Assembly: GCF_028747205.1 (NCBI RefSeq)
Contig: NZ_CP112880.1
Coordinates: 1,240,001-1,304,000 of the forward strand
Length of the DNA: 64,000 nucleotides
From: Streptomyces sp. CA-278952
GTDB lineage: Bacteria; Actinomycetota; Actinomycetes; Streptomycetales; Streptomycetaceae
Reading direction: 5' to 3'
Below, in pieces: positions 42,545 through 53,561 of this stretch (within the stretch, counting starts at the first letter, position 1; every line of letters begins with the position of its first letter). The translations under genes were made by a program, and so were the position numbers. The notes under the pieces are model-generated. The model did no database searches. It worked only from the letters and a program-made list of their open reading frames with translations, and was not told the DNA's origin.

Positions 42545-42762
42545 GCTTCCCCTTCTCCAGGCCCCTGCCCGTACCGCGCACCCGGATGAGGGGTGCCGCG
42601 CGGCACGGGCAGGACGACGAGGCCGCGGCGGTCGAGCGATGCCAGTGCGGTGGTGAAGGACCCGGGGACCGTCTCCTGACCTGAAGGAGACGCCCTCCCC
42701 CGGGCCGATCGCCGCCGCCGCGGTCCCTGTCACCCGGCGACACCTCTGTCGCTCCCCGAACG

Positions 42763-42802
42763 AGGGCGCGGAGTACGGATACGGTCCCGTACTCCGCGCC
42801 CT
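42763..42802. terminator. Bidirectional terminator between catalase and LTD genes
   Basis: A 16-bp perfect stem (42763-42778 with 42787-42802; loop ATACGGTC) with AGGG/CCCT ends, 20 bases beyond the stop of the leftward LTD gene and 219 past the catalase stop. The 42545-42762 stretch has no gene that I can support. Confidence 0.85.
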
Positions 42803-42823
42803 TGCGCGTGCACGGGCCTGGGG

Positions 42824-43681
42824 TCAGGGGGCCCCGGCGCCGTAGCTGTAGTCGGAGACGACTGTGTCGTCGGTGTCGCGGAGGCGGGCGGTGTCGCCCT
42901 TGTCGTTCCAGAGGGGGCGTCCGCTGCCGTAGACGTAACCGCCCCACTCCGGGTGGACTTCGTTGGTGTAGATACGGATCCGCTGGCCGGGCTGGAGCAC
43001 GGTGTTCGGCGGGAAGGCGAAGTTCTGGCCGGGGTCATCGGCGAAGAGGGTCCAGCCGGAGATGTCCGCGGGGGCCGTGCCCCGGTTGACGATCTCGACG
43101 TACTCGTCGGCCTGCGTGCGCTTGACCGCACCCTTGTAGTGGATGTCGGCGATGACGACGTCCGGGGCACCGACCCGGGAGAGCGCGGCGACGATGTGGG
43201 CGCTGTTGGCGCCGTTCTCCGGGCTGATGAACTTGTTGACGATCTGGCCGTTCTGCTTGAAGCCCGTGATCACGACGGCGTACTCCTCGCCGTCGATGGT
43301 CACGCTCTCCGGGGAGACCCTGGTGGGCAGGTCGACCTCGTCGTCGGGGGTGGGGCCGTCGTTGGGCGTCTCGAAGTGGTGGAAACGGAAGCTGAAGTCG
43401 CGGTCGGTGTCGTCCTCCTCGAACCGGACGCGCACCGCGAGATCGACGTCGAACTGGTTGTTCGCCCCGCCCTGGATGGGGAAGTTCTGGTGGGTGAAGG
43501 TACCCAGCGTGAACTCGGAGCCGTCGGCCTTCACCTCGATCGTCCCGCCGGCGAACACGTAACCGCTCTTGCCCCCGCCGACAGGAACACCCCACTGGAC
43601 ATGGTCGCTGCTGAGACCCGAGAGGTTGGGCGGGGCAGGGCTGACAGCGGTCCAGATTCCGGACGTCGTGACTGTGGACAT
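42824..43681 (-). CDS. Choice-of-anchor K plus lamin-tail domain protein
   Basis: A 285-aa protein. The N-terminal half (about 5-150) fits a choice-of-anchor K beta-sandwich (LSSDHVQWGVPVGGGKSGYVF and NQFDVDLAVRVRFEEDDTDRDFSF regions). The C-terminal half (about 175-283) is a lamin-tail domain (RTQADEYVEIVNRGTAPADI, then YTNEVHPEWGGYVYG and DTARLRDTDDTVV). No signal peptide is seen, although relatives are often surface proteins. The function is unknown; LTDs are thought to mediate binding at surfaces or to DNA. A second LTD occurs in the secreted nuclease at 60239-62647. AAGGAG lies about ten bases before ATG 43681. Confidence 0.72.
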   Translation of the reverse strand: MSTVTTSGIWTAVSPAPPNLSGLSSDHVQWGVPVGGGKSGYVFAGGTIEVKADGSEFTLGTFTHQNFPIQGGANNQFDVDLAVRVRFEEDDTDRDFSFRFHHFETPNDGPTPDDEVDLPTRVSPESVTIDGEEYAVVITGFKQNGQIVNKFISPENGANSAHIVAALSRVGAPDVVIADIHYKGAVKRTQADEYVEIVNRGTAPADISGWTLFADDPGQNFAFPPNTVLQPGQRIRIYTNEVHPEWGGYVYGSGRPLWNDKGDTARLRDTDDTVVSDYSYGAGAP

Positions 43682-44237
43682 GCTTGGACATCTCCTTCTT
43701 CGGTTGTGCGTCGCCGCCCGTCGGACAGGCGCCTGGGACTCGTCGGGGGTCGACGGGTGGCGTCGGGCCGACTGCGGGAGCTGCGTCTGCCCGACCGCGT
43801 CCGACACCCTCCCCAGCGGTTCCCGCGGAGAATCCGCGTTCTTGAGCAGCACACCCCGTCCCGCCGCACGGGCGCCGTAATCCGGTCACGTGCGAGGACG
43901 CCTCAGCAGGCCTGAATCGCGCGGTCCTCGGCCCGGCGCCGGCGGATCCCCCCGGCAGGTGACCGATGCCGTTGGTCCGGAGCCGCGGAGTGCCTGCACG
44001 GAGGGTGGCTCGTAGGCCACCTCTCATACCGCGCGAGCATGGCCCGATGTTGCGTCCCTCGTTCGAGTGATAGGGCGCTCTGCGACGGAGGGAGGGATGA
44101 GCAGGGCGGGAGTCCTGGCCCTGCTCATGCCGCCGGGTGGGCCGTCGGAAGGCCCGGGCACGGCGAGGGCCCCTGCCCCGGAGGTTCGCTCCGGGGCAGG
44201 GGCCCTTCGTCGGGGGGACGGGCCCGTCAGGACGCGG
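43682..44237. other. Long intergenic stretch between the LTD gene and gcl, no gene seen
   Basis: The 556 bp contain the promoter side of the LTD gene, an imperfect inverted repeat GGTGGC/GCCACC (44004-44021) and the gcl terminator (44166-44206). Frames present are shadows without domains or ribosome sites. No box of class A or B was found here. Confidence 0.5.
44166..44206 (-). terminator. Terminator of gcl
   Basis: A 17-bp perfect stem (44166-44182 with 44190-44206; loop GGTTCGC) begins 32 bases past the gcl stop codon on the leftward strand. Confidence 0.9.
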
Positions 44238-46022
<1,785 letters not shown>

Positions 46023-46082
46023 TGAGTGCTCCTGCTCGGGATTGGTGGAGTCGGGCTCTGTCGCGCCACCTGAGAGCACCAA

Positions 46083-46118
46083 TTCCGCATTACGGAAATT
46101 CAGTTCTGCTATACGGAA
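46083..46118. promoter_or_regulatory. Paired class B boxes before gcl
   Basis: TTCCG-CATTA-CGGAA (46083-46097) and TTCTG-CTATA-CGGAA (46104-46118) have centres 21 bp apart, the same geometry as the pair before hyi. They are inferred operators for an IclR-family protein. Together with the near-match in the allB-allR gap they define a putative glyoxylate branch regulon. Confidence 0.72.
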
Positions 46119-46283
46119 GCAATCTAAAACGTGGGGCGACCCTCGTCAAGGGCGCGGGCGGCCGACCGCCCCCACGAAGTCCGCCAATCCCCTCCCCAGA
46201 GCCTCGCTCCTGGTGGACGATGGCGTGACGAGGGAGGCACGGAGCGCAGTCGGCCGCGCCGTCCGTGCCGGAGGGAGACGATC

Positions 46284-46994
46284 GTGGAGTCCGTGCCGGT
46301 ACGGTGCCCTGTCTGCAGTCGGGACCACGCCTACAGAACACCGGCCTACCCCTGCCCGTGCGGGACGCCCACCGCACCGCCGCTGCTGCGGGACGCCCCG
46401 GCGGTCCTGGTCACCCACCGCAGCTGGAACGACGCGTGGGTCACCGTCCGTTGTGCGTCCTGCGCCCGGGAGAACCAGTGGCCCCAGCCCGAGCTGTGCT
46501 GTCCGTGCGGGACCGTCCTGCGGATTCCGGTGCGCCCGGTGGCCGCCGCGCCGGCCCCGGCCCCGCCGGTCTCCCCCGCCCACATCCCCCTCCCGCGCAC
46601 CGCCGCGCACCCGCGCCCGGCCTTCCGGCCGGTAACGATCCGCACGGGCCACGACGCGGTGAGCACGGCCGGTCTCTATCTGGCCTGGCTGGGCTACCGC
46701 GATGTCGGCCGGCCCGGGGCGGGCCCCGCCTCCGGCATCGACCTGCGGGCCGACGGGCTGATCGCGCGGGTCGACTCCAGCACCCGGGCGACGACGCTGC
46801 GCGCGGTCGAGACCCTCTGGCTCAACGCGCTGGGCGCGTCGGTGACCGGCGTGTTCTTCTCCCTCGCGGGATACGCGGCCGACGCCCGGGCCCGCGCGGA
46901 CGGCATCGGCCTCGCGCTCTTCGTCATAGACCTCACCGGCACCCCGCAGCCGGTGAACAGCCCCGCGGACGAACTGGTGAGCACGGGCGCCTGA
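46284..46994 (+). CDS. Zinc-ribbon protein with a degenerate Mrr-like nuclease fold
   Basis: A 236-aa protein. Two Cys clusters occur in the first 85 residues (RCPVCSRDHAYRTPAYPCPCG, at about 7-27, and RCASCARENQWPQPELCCPCG, about 57-77), each fitting a zinc ribbon. A Pro-rich linker follows, then a C-terminal domain (about 128-225) resembling restriction_endonuclease/Mrr_cat: AGLYLAWLGYRDVGRPG, then GIDLRADG with the expected Asp. The next conserved step, usually a Q-x-K catalytic Lys, reads IARVDSS, so catalysis is doubtful. GTG 46284 follows GGAGGGAG by about seven bases. Recognised as a Streptomyces family of unknown role; it might bind DNA without cutting. Confidence 0.65.
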   Translation: MESVPVRCPVCSRDHAYRTPAYPCPCGTPTAPPLLRDAPAVLVTHRSWNDAWVTVRCASCARENQWPQPELCCPCGTVLRIPVRPVAAAPAPAPPVSPAHIPLPRTAAHPRPAFRPVTIRTGHDAVSTAGLYLAWLGYRDVGRPGAGPASGIDLRADGLIARVDSSTRATTLRAVETLWLNALGASVTGVFFSLAGYAADARARADGIGLALFVIDLTGTPQPVNSPADELVSTGA

Positions 46995-47129
46995 GCGGTG
47001 CCGAACGCGAGGGCCCGGGGTGCGACTCCAGGGACTCCGGGAGCACGCTCGTGCCCGGATGCTGTCGGCCGGACATCCATATCCGGCCACCGCGTACCGG
47101 TCCGCCGTCCGGCGCGGCACACTGAGTAC

Positions 47130-47759
47130 ATGCGTATCCGCTCCGCCAGACGCTCGGATCTCCCGCTGCTCCAGGACATCGAGCGCGCCGCAGGGGAACC
47201 GTTCCGGGACCTGGGTATGGCCTTCGTGGCCGACGACGATCCGCCCCCGCTCGAACTGCTGGAGAGCTACCGGCTGGCAGGCCGCTGCTGGGTGGCCTCC
47301 GACCCCCTCTCCGCCACCGGCGACCGGCCGCTCGGCTATGTACTCGCCGACCCTGTCGACGACGCCCTGCACATCGAGCAGGTCTCGGTCGACCCCGTCG
47401 CCGCCCGCCGGGGCATCGGCCGGGAGCTGATCGCCCACCTCGCCGCCCTGGCCGCGGCCCGGGGCATGGCGGCCCTCACCCTGACCACCTTCACCGATGT
47501 GCCGTGGAACGCGCCGTACTACGCCCGTATCGGCTTCCGCGTGCTGGCCGAACGCGAACTCACCGACGGACTGCGCACGATCCGCGCCGAGGAGGCCCAG
47601 CACGGCCTGGACCGCTGGCCCCGGGTCTGCATGCGGCGCGAACTGACCTTTGCTGCCCGGCCGTCGGGTGCCGCGGAGAGCACGAGGATCCCGCGTGTGC
47701 CGAACGCCCCGGGGGCCCCGGACACTTCGGAAGCCGTGGCTGTCAGTGGCGGCACGTAA
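47130..47759 (+). CDS. GNAT-family N-acetyltransferase
   Basis: A 209-aa acetyltransferase with a single GNAT fold (about 1-165). The acetyl-CoA loop is in VDPVAARRGIGRELIAHL (about 90-107; R-x-x-G-I-G form), and the closing strand is WNAPYYARIGFRVL (about 130-143). A disordered tail of about 40 residues follows. The substrate is unknown. It ends 9 bases before the start of a 65-aa protein, so the two may be co-transcribed. Confidence 0.85.
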   Translation: MRIRSARRSDLPLLQDIERAAGEPFRDLGMAFVADDDPPPLELLESYRLAGRCWVASDPLSATGDRPLGYVLADPVDDALHIEQVSVDPVAARRGIGRELIAHLAALAAARGMAALTLTTFTDVPWNAPYYARIGFRVLAERELTDGLRTIRAEEAQHGLDRWPRVCMRRELTFAARPSGAAESTRIPRVPNAPGAPDTSEAVAVSGGT

Positions 47760-47768
47760 GCTGTGCGC

Positions 47769-47966
47769 ATGGCTTTACTCCCGGACAGCTCCCTCCCCGC
47801 CAACCGCCCCGCGCCCGCCGCCGAGCACGCCAACGAGGCCATCCGCGCCCTCGTCGACGCCTCCGGAGAGGGCTGGTCCGAGGTGGAGGCGGCGACATAC
47901 GAAGTGCTGCTCATCGAGTGGGCGGCGGCGACCCGGGGCGGCCCCGACATCATCGAAGCCGCCTGA
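47769..47966 (+). CDS. Small acidic protein, function unknown
   Basis: A 65-aa protein with a Pro/Ala-rich start and a mostly helical acidic C-terminal half (EHANEAIRALVDASGEG, then YEVLLIEWAAA). I recognise only a general similarity to small conserved Streptomyces proteins. ATG 47769 follows the GNAT gene by 9 bases; a GTG two codons earlier is possible. Codon usage fits a real gene. Nothing suggests a catalytic role. Confidence 0.55.
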   Translation: MALLPDSSLPANRPAPAAEHANEAIRALVDASGEGWSEVEAATYEVLLIEWAAATRGGPDIIEAA

Positions 47967-48315
47967 CCCGCCCCCGCCCCGCTCCGCAGACCTCTACGCG
48001 TGCCTGACCCGGGAGGTCGTCGACCGCCCCGGCCTCCGCAGGGCGGAGGAGGGGCAAGTCCTCCACGGCACGGTCCAGCTGCGAGGCCGCCCCTGATGTG
48101 CCGTTGTACAGGTCGTGACCGTTGCGGTCGGTCGCCAACGCTCATCACCCCGTCGTGGAAGTCGAGCCGGGGAGCCGTACAGCAGGGCGCGGAACGGACG
48201 CCGGGGCACAGTTCCTGAACAGGCGATCCCCATCAGGGGTATCCGGAGGTGCCGCGGCGGTTTCCGGTGCACACTGGGCACCAAGAGGCGTCGAGTCCTG
48301 TTGGGAGGCGGAAGG
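47967..48315. other. Promoter region of the SpoIIE phosphatase gene, no gene called
   Basis: The 349 bp contain a GGGTAT element (48237-48242) that resembles a sigma-B-type -10 box, with GTTCCT at 48211-48216. The spacing (20 bp) is longer than known for that class, so the promoter call is weak. A 62-codon leftward frame (47950-48138) with a TTG start has no recognisable domain. Confidence 0.3.
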
Positions 48316-50121
48316 GTGAACGCCGGCAGTGGTAGACGGCGCCTGCCCGGCCGGGGCTCCGCCGGGCAACGCTCGGCCGGCGCGAACGTGCGGTTCCGCC
48401 GGAGCAGAGGCGTCCTGCCGCCGGACTGGCTCACCACGCGCAGCCGTCTCGCCTGGCTGAATTCCGCCAGCTCCCGCATCGGCACGACCCTGGACCTGGA
48501 ACGCACCGCACAGGAACTCGCCGAGTTCACCGTGCCCCGTTTCGCCGACGGGGCGGCCGTGGACATCCTCGAGAGCGTCCTGCGGGGCGACGAGGGCTCC
48601 CGGAGGACCGAACGCGGAATCCCGCAGATGCGGGCCACGGCGCTGTGCGCCATCGAGGAGCTCTCCAACCTGGAGCCGACCCCGGTGGGCGAGATCTTCG
48701 TGCACGCCAAGGAGCCGCACGAGACGCTGCTCCACCGGTACGTCCTCCGGCAGGGCAAGCCGGTGCTGCTGAGCAAAATACGCGACGACGACTTCCTCCA
48801 CGTCGCACCCACCGCGAGCGCCGCCGCACAGTTGCGCGCCGCCGGCGTGCACAGCTACCTGGCCGTGCCCCTGATCGCCCGTGGGCTGCTGCTCGGCAGC
48901 GCCGACTTCGTCCGCGGCCGCGGAACCCCGCCGTTCTCCACCACCGACCTGGCGCTGGCGGAGCAGCTCGCCTCCAAGGCGGCGATCTTCATCGACAACG
49001 CACGTCTGTACGGGCGGGAGCGCGAGCACGTCATCTCGTTGCAGCGCTCCCTGCTGCCGCGCGTCACCCCGGCGACGCCGGGCCTACGGGTGCACTCCGA
49101 GTACGCGCCCGCGGCGGCGCATCACGGCGTGGGCGGGGACTGGTACGACGTGATGGCCCTGCCCGGCGGACGGACGGCCCTGATGGTGGGCGACGTGATG
49201 GGGCACGGGCTGCCCGCCGCCGCCACCATGGGGCGCCTGCGGACGGTGGCCCGCACGCTGATGACCCTGGACATGGCCCCCGAGCGGATCCTCGCGCGGC
49301 TCGACCTGGCCACCCGCGACCTGGAGGACGAGCAGGTCTCCACCTGCCTGTGCGCGGTCTACGACCCCGCCGACTCCTCCTACACGCTGGCGAGCGCCGG
49401 GCACCTGCCGCCGCTGCTCCTCGACGGGCAGGGCGCCGCCGACCTCGTCCCGGTGCCGACCGGCGCGCCGCTGGGGGCGGGCGTGATCCCGTACGACCCC
49501 TTGCGGCTGCGCGTCCCGGACGGCGCCCACCTGGTCATGTACACGGACGGCCTGATCAAGTCCCGTGACGAGGACGTGGACGCCCAGTTGGACCGGCTGC
49601 GTGCGGCGGCGCTGAGCCTGCCGCCCGGGACGCTGGAGAAGGGCGGTCTAGTGGAGCGCGCCCCGGCCGCCGCCGCCCGGTTCGACGAGGCGGTGCTCCT
49701 CGTCACCACGAGCGCCGCACTCCCGGCTGGGGACCTGCGGGTGTGGGAGCTGCCGCAGGACGGCCGGGCCGCCTCGGTCGCCCGTGGTCTCGTCACGGGC
49801 CAGCTCGCCGCCTGGGGGCTCGACGAACTCGCCGACGTCTCCGAGCTCGTCGTCTCCGAACTGGTCGGCAACGCACTGCGCTACGGGAACGGCCCCGGCG
49901 AGCTGCGGCTGCTGCGCGGGGAACGCTTCGTCGTGGAGGTGTCGGACACCGGCCCCGACCTGCCCCAGATCCAGCACGCGGGCCTCAGCGACGAGGGCGG
50001 ACGGGGCCTTCAGCTCATCAACATGCTGTGCCGCCGCTGGGGTTCGTCCCGCACGGTCACCGGCAAGGTGGTCTGGGCGGAACAGAACATGCCGTCCTCG
50101 GTCTCGGACCGCAGCTCATAG
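48316..50121 (+). CDS. GAF-SpoIIE phosphatase-RsbW kinase multidomain regulator
   Basis: A 601-aa signalling protein. It has a GAF sensor domain (about 45-215), a PP2C/SpoIIE phosphatase domain (about 245-455; GGDWYDVMALPGGRTALMVGDVMGHG with metal-binding Asp), and a C-terminal RsbW-like HATPase domain (about 480-590; SELVVSELVGNALRYG and GRGLQLIN). Such proteins dephosphorylate anti-sigma-factor antagonists and may phosphorylate or bind them, acting in sigma-B-like partner-switching. GTG 48316 follows GGAGG/GGAAGG. No antagonist or sigma gene is adjacent. Its 3' end overlaps that of the convergent ligase gene by six bases. Confidence 0.9.
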   Translation: MNAGSGRRRLPGRGSAGQRSAGANVRFRRSRGVLPPDWLTTRSRLAWLNSASSRIGTTLDLERTAQELAEFTVPRFADGAAVDILESVLRGDEGSRRTERGIPQMRATALCAIEELSNLEPTPVGEIFVHAKEPHETLLHRYVLRQGKPVLLSKIRDDDFLHVAPTASAAAQLRAAGVHSYLAVPLIARGLLLGSADFVRGRGTPPFSTTDLALAEQLASKAAIFIDNARLYGREREHVISLQRSLLPRVTPATPGLRVHSEYAPAAAHHGVGGDWYDVMALPGGRTALMVGDVMGHGLPAAATMGRLRTVARTLMTLDMAPERILARLDLATRDLEDEQVSTCLCAVYDPADSSYTLASAGHLPPLLLDGQGAADLVPVPTGAPLGAGVIPYDPLRLRVPDGAHLVMYTDGLIKSRDEDVDAQLDRLRAAALSLPPGTLEKGGLVERAPAAAARFDEAVLLVTTSAALPAGDLRVWELPQDGRAASVARGLVTGQLAAWGLDELADVSELVVSELVGNALRYGNGPGELRLLRGERFVVEVSDTGPDLPQIQHAGLSDEGGRGLQLINMLCRRWGSSRTVTGKVVWAEQNMPSSVSDRSS

Positions 50122-51756
50122 CGGTGGGCCTGGTCTCGCGCCGGGTTTTCCGTCCGCGTACGCCGCGCGCAGTTCGATCTTGCGGACCTTCCCGCTCACC
50201 GTCATCGGGAAGGTCTCCAGGATCCGCAGCCTGCGCGGGATCTTGTAGTGCGCGAGCCGCTCCCGGCAGTAGGCGGAGATCTCCTCCAGGGTGGGCGGGT
50301 CGGCGGGGTCCCGGGGGATGACGCAGGCCAGGATCTCCTCGCCGTAGCGCTCGTCCGGCACCCCGACCACCTGGACGTCGGCGACCTTCGGGTGGCCGTA
50401 CAGGAACTCCTCGATCTCCCGTGGGTACACGTTCTCGCCGCCCCGGATGATCATGTCCTTGATCCGGCCGACGACCTGGACGTATCCGTCCTCGCGCATC
50501 ACCGCCAGGTCCCCCGTGTGCATCCACCGACCGGCGTCGACGACCTCGGCGGTACGGTCGGGCTGGTCCCAGTAGCCGAGCATCACGCTGTAGCCGCGGG
50601 TCCGCAGCTCGCCGGCGGTGCCGCGCGGCAGCGTGACGCCGGTGACGGGGTCCACGACCTTGACCTCGATGTGCGGCAGCGCGCGGCCCACCGTGCCGGT
50701 GCGGCGGTCCAGGTCGTCGTCGCGGCGGGTCTGGGTGGAGACCGGAGACGTCTCCGTCATCCCGTAGCAGATGGACACCTCGGCCATGTGCATCTCGGCG
50801 ACGACCCGCTTCATCACCTCGGCCGGGCAGGGCGAACCGGCCATGATGCCGGTGCGCAGCGAGGAGAGGTCGTACCCGGCGAAGTCCGGCAGGTTCAGCT
50901 CGGCGATGAACATGGTGGGCACGCCGTACAGCGAGGTGCAGCGCTCCTCCTGGACGGCGGTCAGCACGGCTGCCGGCTCGAAGGACGGACCCGGGATCAC
51001 GATGCAGGCGCCGTGCGAGGTGCTGGCGAGGTTGCCCATCACCATGCCGAAGCAGTGGTAGAAGGGGACCGGGAGGCAGACCCGGTCGGCCTCCGTGTAC
51101 GCGATCGTCTCCCCGACGAAATACCCGTTGTTGAGGATGTTGTGGTGGGAGAGCGTCGCCCCCTTGGGGAACCCCGTGGTGCCCGAGGTGTACTGGATGT
51201 TGATCGGGTCGTCGCAGGACAGCTCCGCCTCGCGGGCGGCCAGTTGCTTCCCTGTGACGGCGGGCGCGGCCGCGGTCAGCTCGTCCCAGGACGGGTCGCC
51301 GATGTAGTGGACGGCGCGCAGGTCGGGGCAGGCGGAGCGGACCTGTTCGACGAGGGCCCGGTAGTCGCTGGTGCGGTGGGAGAGGGAGGCGACCAGCAGG
51401 GAGACGCCGGCCTGTTGGAGGACGAACCCCACCTCGTGCGCGCGGTAGGCGGGGTTGATCGTGACCATGACGGCCCCGATCCGGGCCGTGGCGTACTGGA
51501 CGAGCACCCACTCCGGGCAGTTGACCGCCCAGATGCCGACCCGGTCGCCCCTCGCCACCCCCGACGCCATCAGGGCGCGGGCCAACGCGTCGACGTCCGC
51601 GACGAATGCGGTGTACGTCCAGCGCCGGCCCGAGGCCATGTCGACCAGCGCCTCGCGGTCGCCGTGTGCCGCGGCGGTCCGGTCGAGGTTGCGGCCGATG
51701 GTGTCGCCGAGCAGCGGGGTGGAGCCGATGCCGTGCGCGTAGGACCGGGTGTTCAC
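50116..51756 (-). CDS. Acyl-CoA synthetase (AMP-binding, medium/long-chain type)
   Basis: A 546-aa ANL-superfamily ligase. The P-loop YTSGTTGFPKGATLSHHN lies at about 190-207, the adenine motif YGMTETSP at about 343-350, and TGDLAVMREDGYVQVVGRIKDMIIRGGENVYP (about 415-446), with the hinge Asp/Lys, near the C terminus. The C-terminal catalytic Lys is in MTVSGKVRKIELR. It activates a fatty acid to its CoA thioester. Its GTG overlaps the stop of the second ligase gene (GTGA), so the two are coupled. A LuxR-type regulator is divergent from the pair. Confidence 0.9.
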   Translation of the reverse strand: MNTRSYAHGIGSTPLLGDTIGRNLDRTAAAHGDREALVDMASGRRWTYTAFVADVDALARALMASGVARGDRVGIWAVNCPEWVLVQYATARIGAVMVTINPAYRAHEVGFVLQQAGVSLLVASLSHRTSDYRALVEQVRSACPDLRAVHYIGDPSWDELTAAAPAVTGKQLAAREAELSCDDPINIQYTSGTTGFPKGATLSHHNILNNGYFVGETIAYTEADRVCLPVPFYHCFGMVMGNLASTSHGACIVIPGPSFEPAAVLTAVQEERCTSLYGVPTMFIAELNLPDFAGYDLSSLRTGIMAGSPCPAEVMKRVVAEMHMAEVSICYGMTETSPVSTQTRRDDDLDRRTGTVGRALPHIEVKVVDPVTGVTLPRGTAGELRTRGYSVMLGYWDQPDRTAEVVDAGRWMHTGDLAVMREDGYVQVVGRIKDMIIRGGENVYPREIEEFLYGHPKVADVQVVGVPDERYGEEILACVIPRDPADPPTLEEISAYCRERLAHYKIPRRLRILETFPMTVSGKVRKIELRAAYADGKPGARPGPPL

Positions 51757-53429
51757 GTGAGGTCCCCCTCGTCGAACTCGGCGCCGGAGCCCAAGGCGGT
51801 GCGTTCACGCAGTTCGATGCGGCGGATCTTGCCGGACACGGTCTTGGGCAGCTCCGCGAACTCCAGCCTGCGGATGCGTTTGTACGGGGCGAGGACCGCG
51901 CGGGAGTGCTCGAAGAGGACCTTCGCGGTGTCCGGTCCCGGCTCCCAGCCCTCCGCGAGCACCACGTACGCCTTCGGGACGGCGAGGCGGAGCGGGTCGG
52001 GGGCGGGCACGACGGCGGCCTCGGCGACCGCCTCGTGCTCCAGCAGGGCGCTCTCCAGCTCGAACGGCGAGATCTTGTAGTCGGAGGCCTTGAACACGTC
52101 GTCGGCGCGGCCCACATAGGTGATGTAGCCGTCCTCGTCCCGTGCGCCGATGTCCCCGGTGCGGTAGTAGCCGCCCGCCATGGCCTCGGCGGTGCGGTCC
52201 GGGTCGCCGTGGTAGCCGGTCATGAGGCCGACGGGGTGGTCGGCCAGGTCGAGGGAGATCTCGCCCTCGGCCGCCCCGGGCCGGCCGGTGACCGGGTCGA
52301 GCAGTTCGACGGTGAAGCCGGGGCTCGGCCGGCCCATGGAGCCGGTCTTGAGGAGCTGGCCGGGGGTGTTGGCGACCTGGACGGCGGTCTCCGTCTGGCC
52401 GAACCCGTCGCGGATGGTGACGCCCCACTCCCGCCGGACCGTCTCGATGACCTCCGGGTTCAGCGGCTCACCGGCCGCGACGACCTCGCGCGGCGGGACC
52501 TTCAACTGGCTGAGGTCGGCCTGGATGAGCATGCGCCAGACGGTCGGCGGGGCGCAGAAGCTCGTGATGCGCGAGCGGTCCATCTCGGCCATCAGGCGGC
52601 CCGGGTCGAAGCGGGTGTAGTTGAAGATGAAGACGGTGGCCTCGGCGGTCCACGGGGCGAAGAGGTTGGACCAGGCGTGCTTGGCCCAGCCGGGCGAGGA
52701 GATGTTCAGATGGACGTCGCCCGGCCTGAGCCCGATCCAGTACATCGTCGACAGGTGGCCCACGGGGTAGGACACATGGGTGTGCTCGACCAGCTTGGGG
52801 CTGGCGGTGGTGCCGGAGGTGAAGTAGAGCATCAGCGGCTCGTCCGCGTCCGTCTCCCGGCCCGGGGTGAACGCGGCGGACGCCTCGGCCGCTCCCGCGT
52901 ACGGGAGCCAGCCCGCCACCTCCTCGCCCACCGCGATGCGGGTGTAGTCCCCGGGAACCTCGTCGAACTTCGCGGTGTCCGCGTCCCGCACGAGCACATG
53001 GCGCACCCGGCCGCGCTCCACCCGGTCGCGCAGGTCGGCGGGGCCGAGGAGCGGGGTGGCGGGGATGACGACGGCGCGCAGCTTCATCGCGGCGAGGGCG
53101 GTCTCCCACAGCTCGACCTGGTTGCCGAGCATCACGAGGACGCGGTCGCCCGCCCGTACGCCCTGTCCCTTCAGCCAGTTGGCGGCCCGGTCGGAGCGCT
53201 CCGACATCGCGGCGAAGGACACCTCGGTGCGCCGGCCGTCCTCCTCCACGATGTGCAGGGCGGTGCGGTCGTTGTTCTCGGCGATGACGTCGAACCAGTC
53301 CAGGGCCCAGTTGAAGTGGTCCGCCCGGGGCCAGCGGAAGCCCGCGTAGGCCCGCTCGTAGTCCTCGCGGTGCTCCAGCAGGAAGTCCCGGGCGGCCCGG
53401 AACGTCTCGGTAGCGCTGGTTGCCGACAT
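51753..53429 (-). CDS. AMP-dependent acyl-CoA synthetase (acetyl/medium-chain-like)
   Basis: A 558-aa ANL ligase closer to the medium-chain (ACSM) branch. It has FNWALDWFDVIAENNDRTAL near residue 39, P-loop MLYFTSGTTASPKLVEHTH (about 195-213), DGFGQTETAV (about 330-339), YYRTGDIGARDEDGYITYVGR and the C-terminal TVSGKIRRIELR catalytic Lys. It is first gene of a two-ligase operon. The paired ligases with a divergent GAF-LuxR regulator suggest inducible use of a particular acid, perhaps a branched or aromatic one; the substrate is unknown. Confidence 0.9.
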   Translation of the reverse strand: MSATSATETFRAARDFLLEHREDYERAYAGFRWPRADHFNWALDWFDVIAENNDRTALHIVEEDGRRTEVSFAAMSERSDRAANWLKGQGVRAGDRVLVMLGNQVELWETALAAMKLRAVVIPATPLLGPADLRDRVERGRVRHVLVRDADTAKFDEVPGDYTRIAVGEEVAGWLPYAGAAEASAAFTPGRETDADEPLMLYFTSGTTASPKLVEHTHVSYPVGHLSTMYWIGLRPGDVHLNISSPGWAKHAWSNLFAPWTAEATVFIFNYTRFDPGRLMAEMDRSRITSFCAPPTVWRMLIQADLSQLKVPPREVVAAGEPLNPEVIETVRREWGVTIRDGFGQTETAVQVANTPGQLLKTGSMGRPSPGFTVELLDPVTGRPGAAEGEISLDLADHPVGLMTGYHGDPDRTAEAMAGGYYRTGDIGARDEDGYITYVGRADDVFKASDYKISPFELESALLEHEAVAEAAVVPAPDPLRLAVPKAYVVLAEGWEPGPDTAKVLFEHSRAVLAPYKRIRRLEFAELPKTVSGKIRRIELRERTALGSGAEFDEGDLT

Positions 53430-53561
53430 GTGCCCTCCTCATTACGGACCGGTCGCCTAACATCATGTAAACAGTGACCCAGGTCTCACCACCCCCGGAC
53501 GGGGGTGGTCCGCTCCCCCGTGCGGGGGAGAGCGGCAGGGGCCGGGCGGGAGGACGTCGGA

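Noticed and set aside
47950..48138. 62-codon leftward frame with fairly good third-position GC
   Set aside because: TTG start, no recognised family, and codon bias (about 80 percent GC at third positions by eye) below that of neighbouring real genes. Kept as a possibility only.
48211..48242. Sigma-B-type promoter before the SpoIIE phosphatase
   Set aside because: GGGTAT fits a -10 element, but the nearest GTTCCT is 20 bp away, outside the usual 14-16 bp range.
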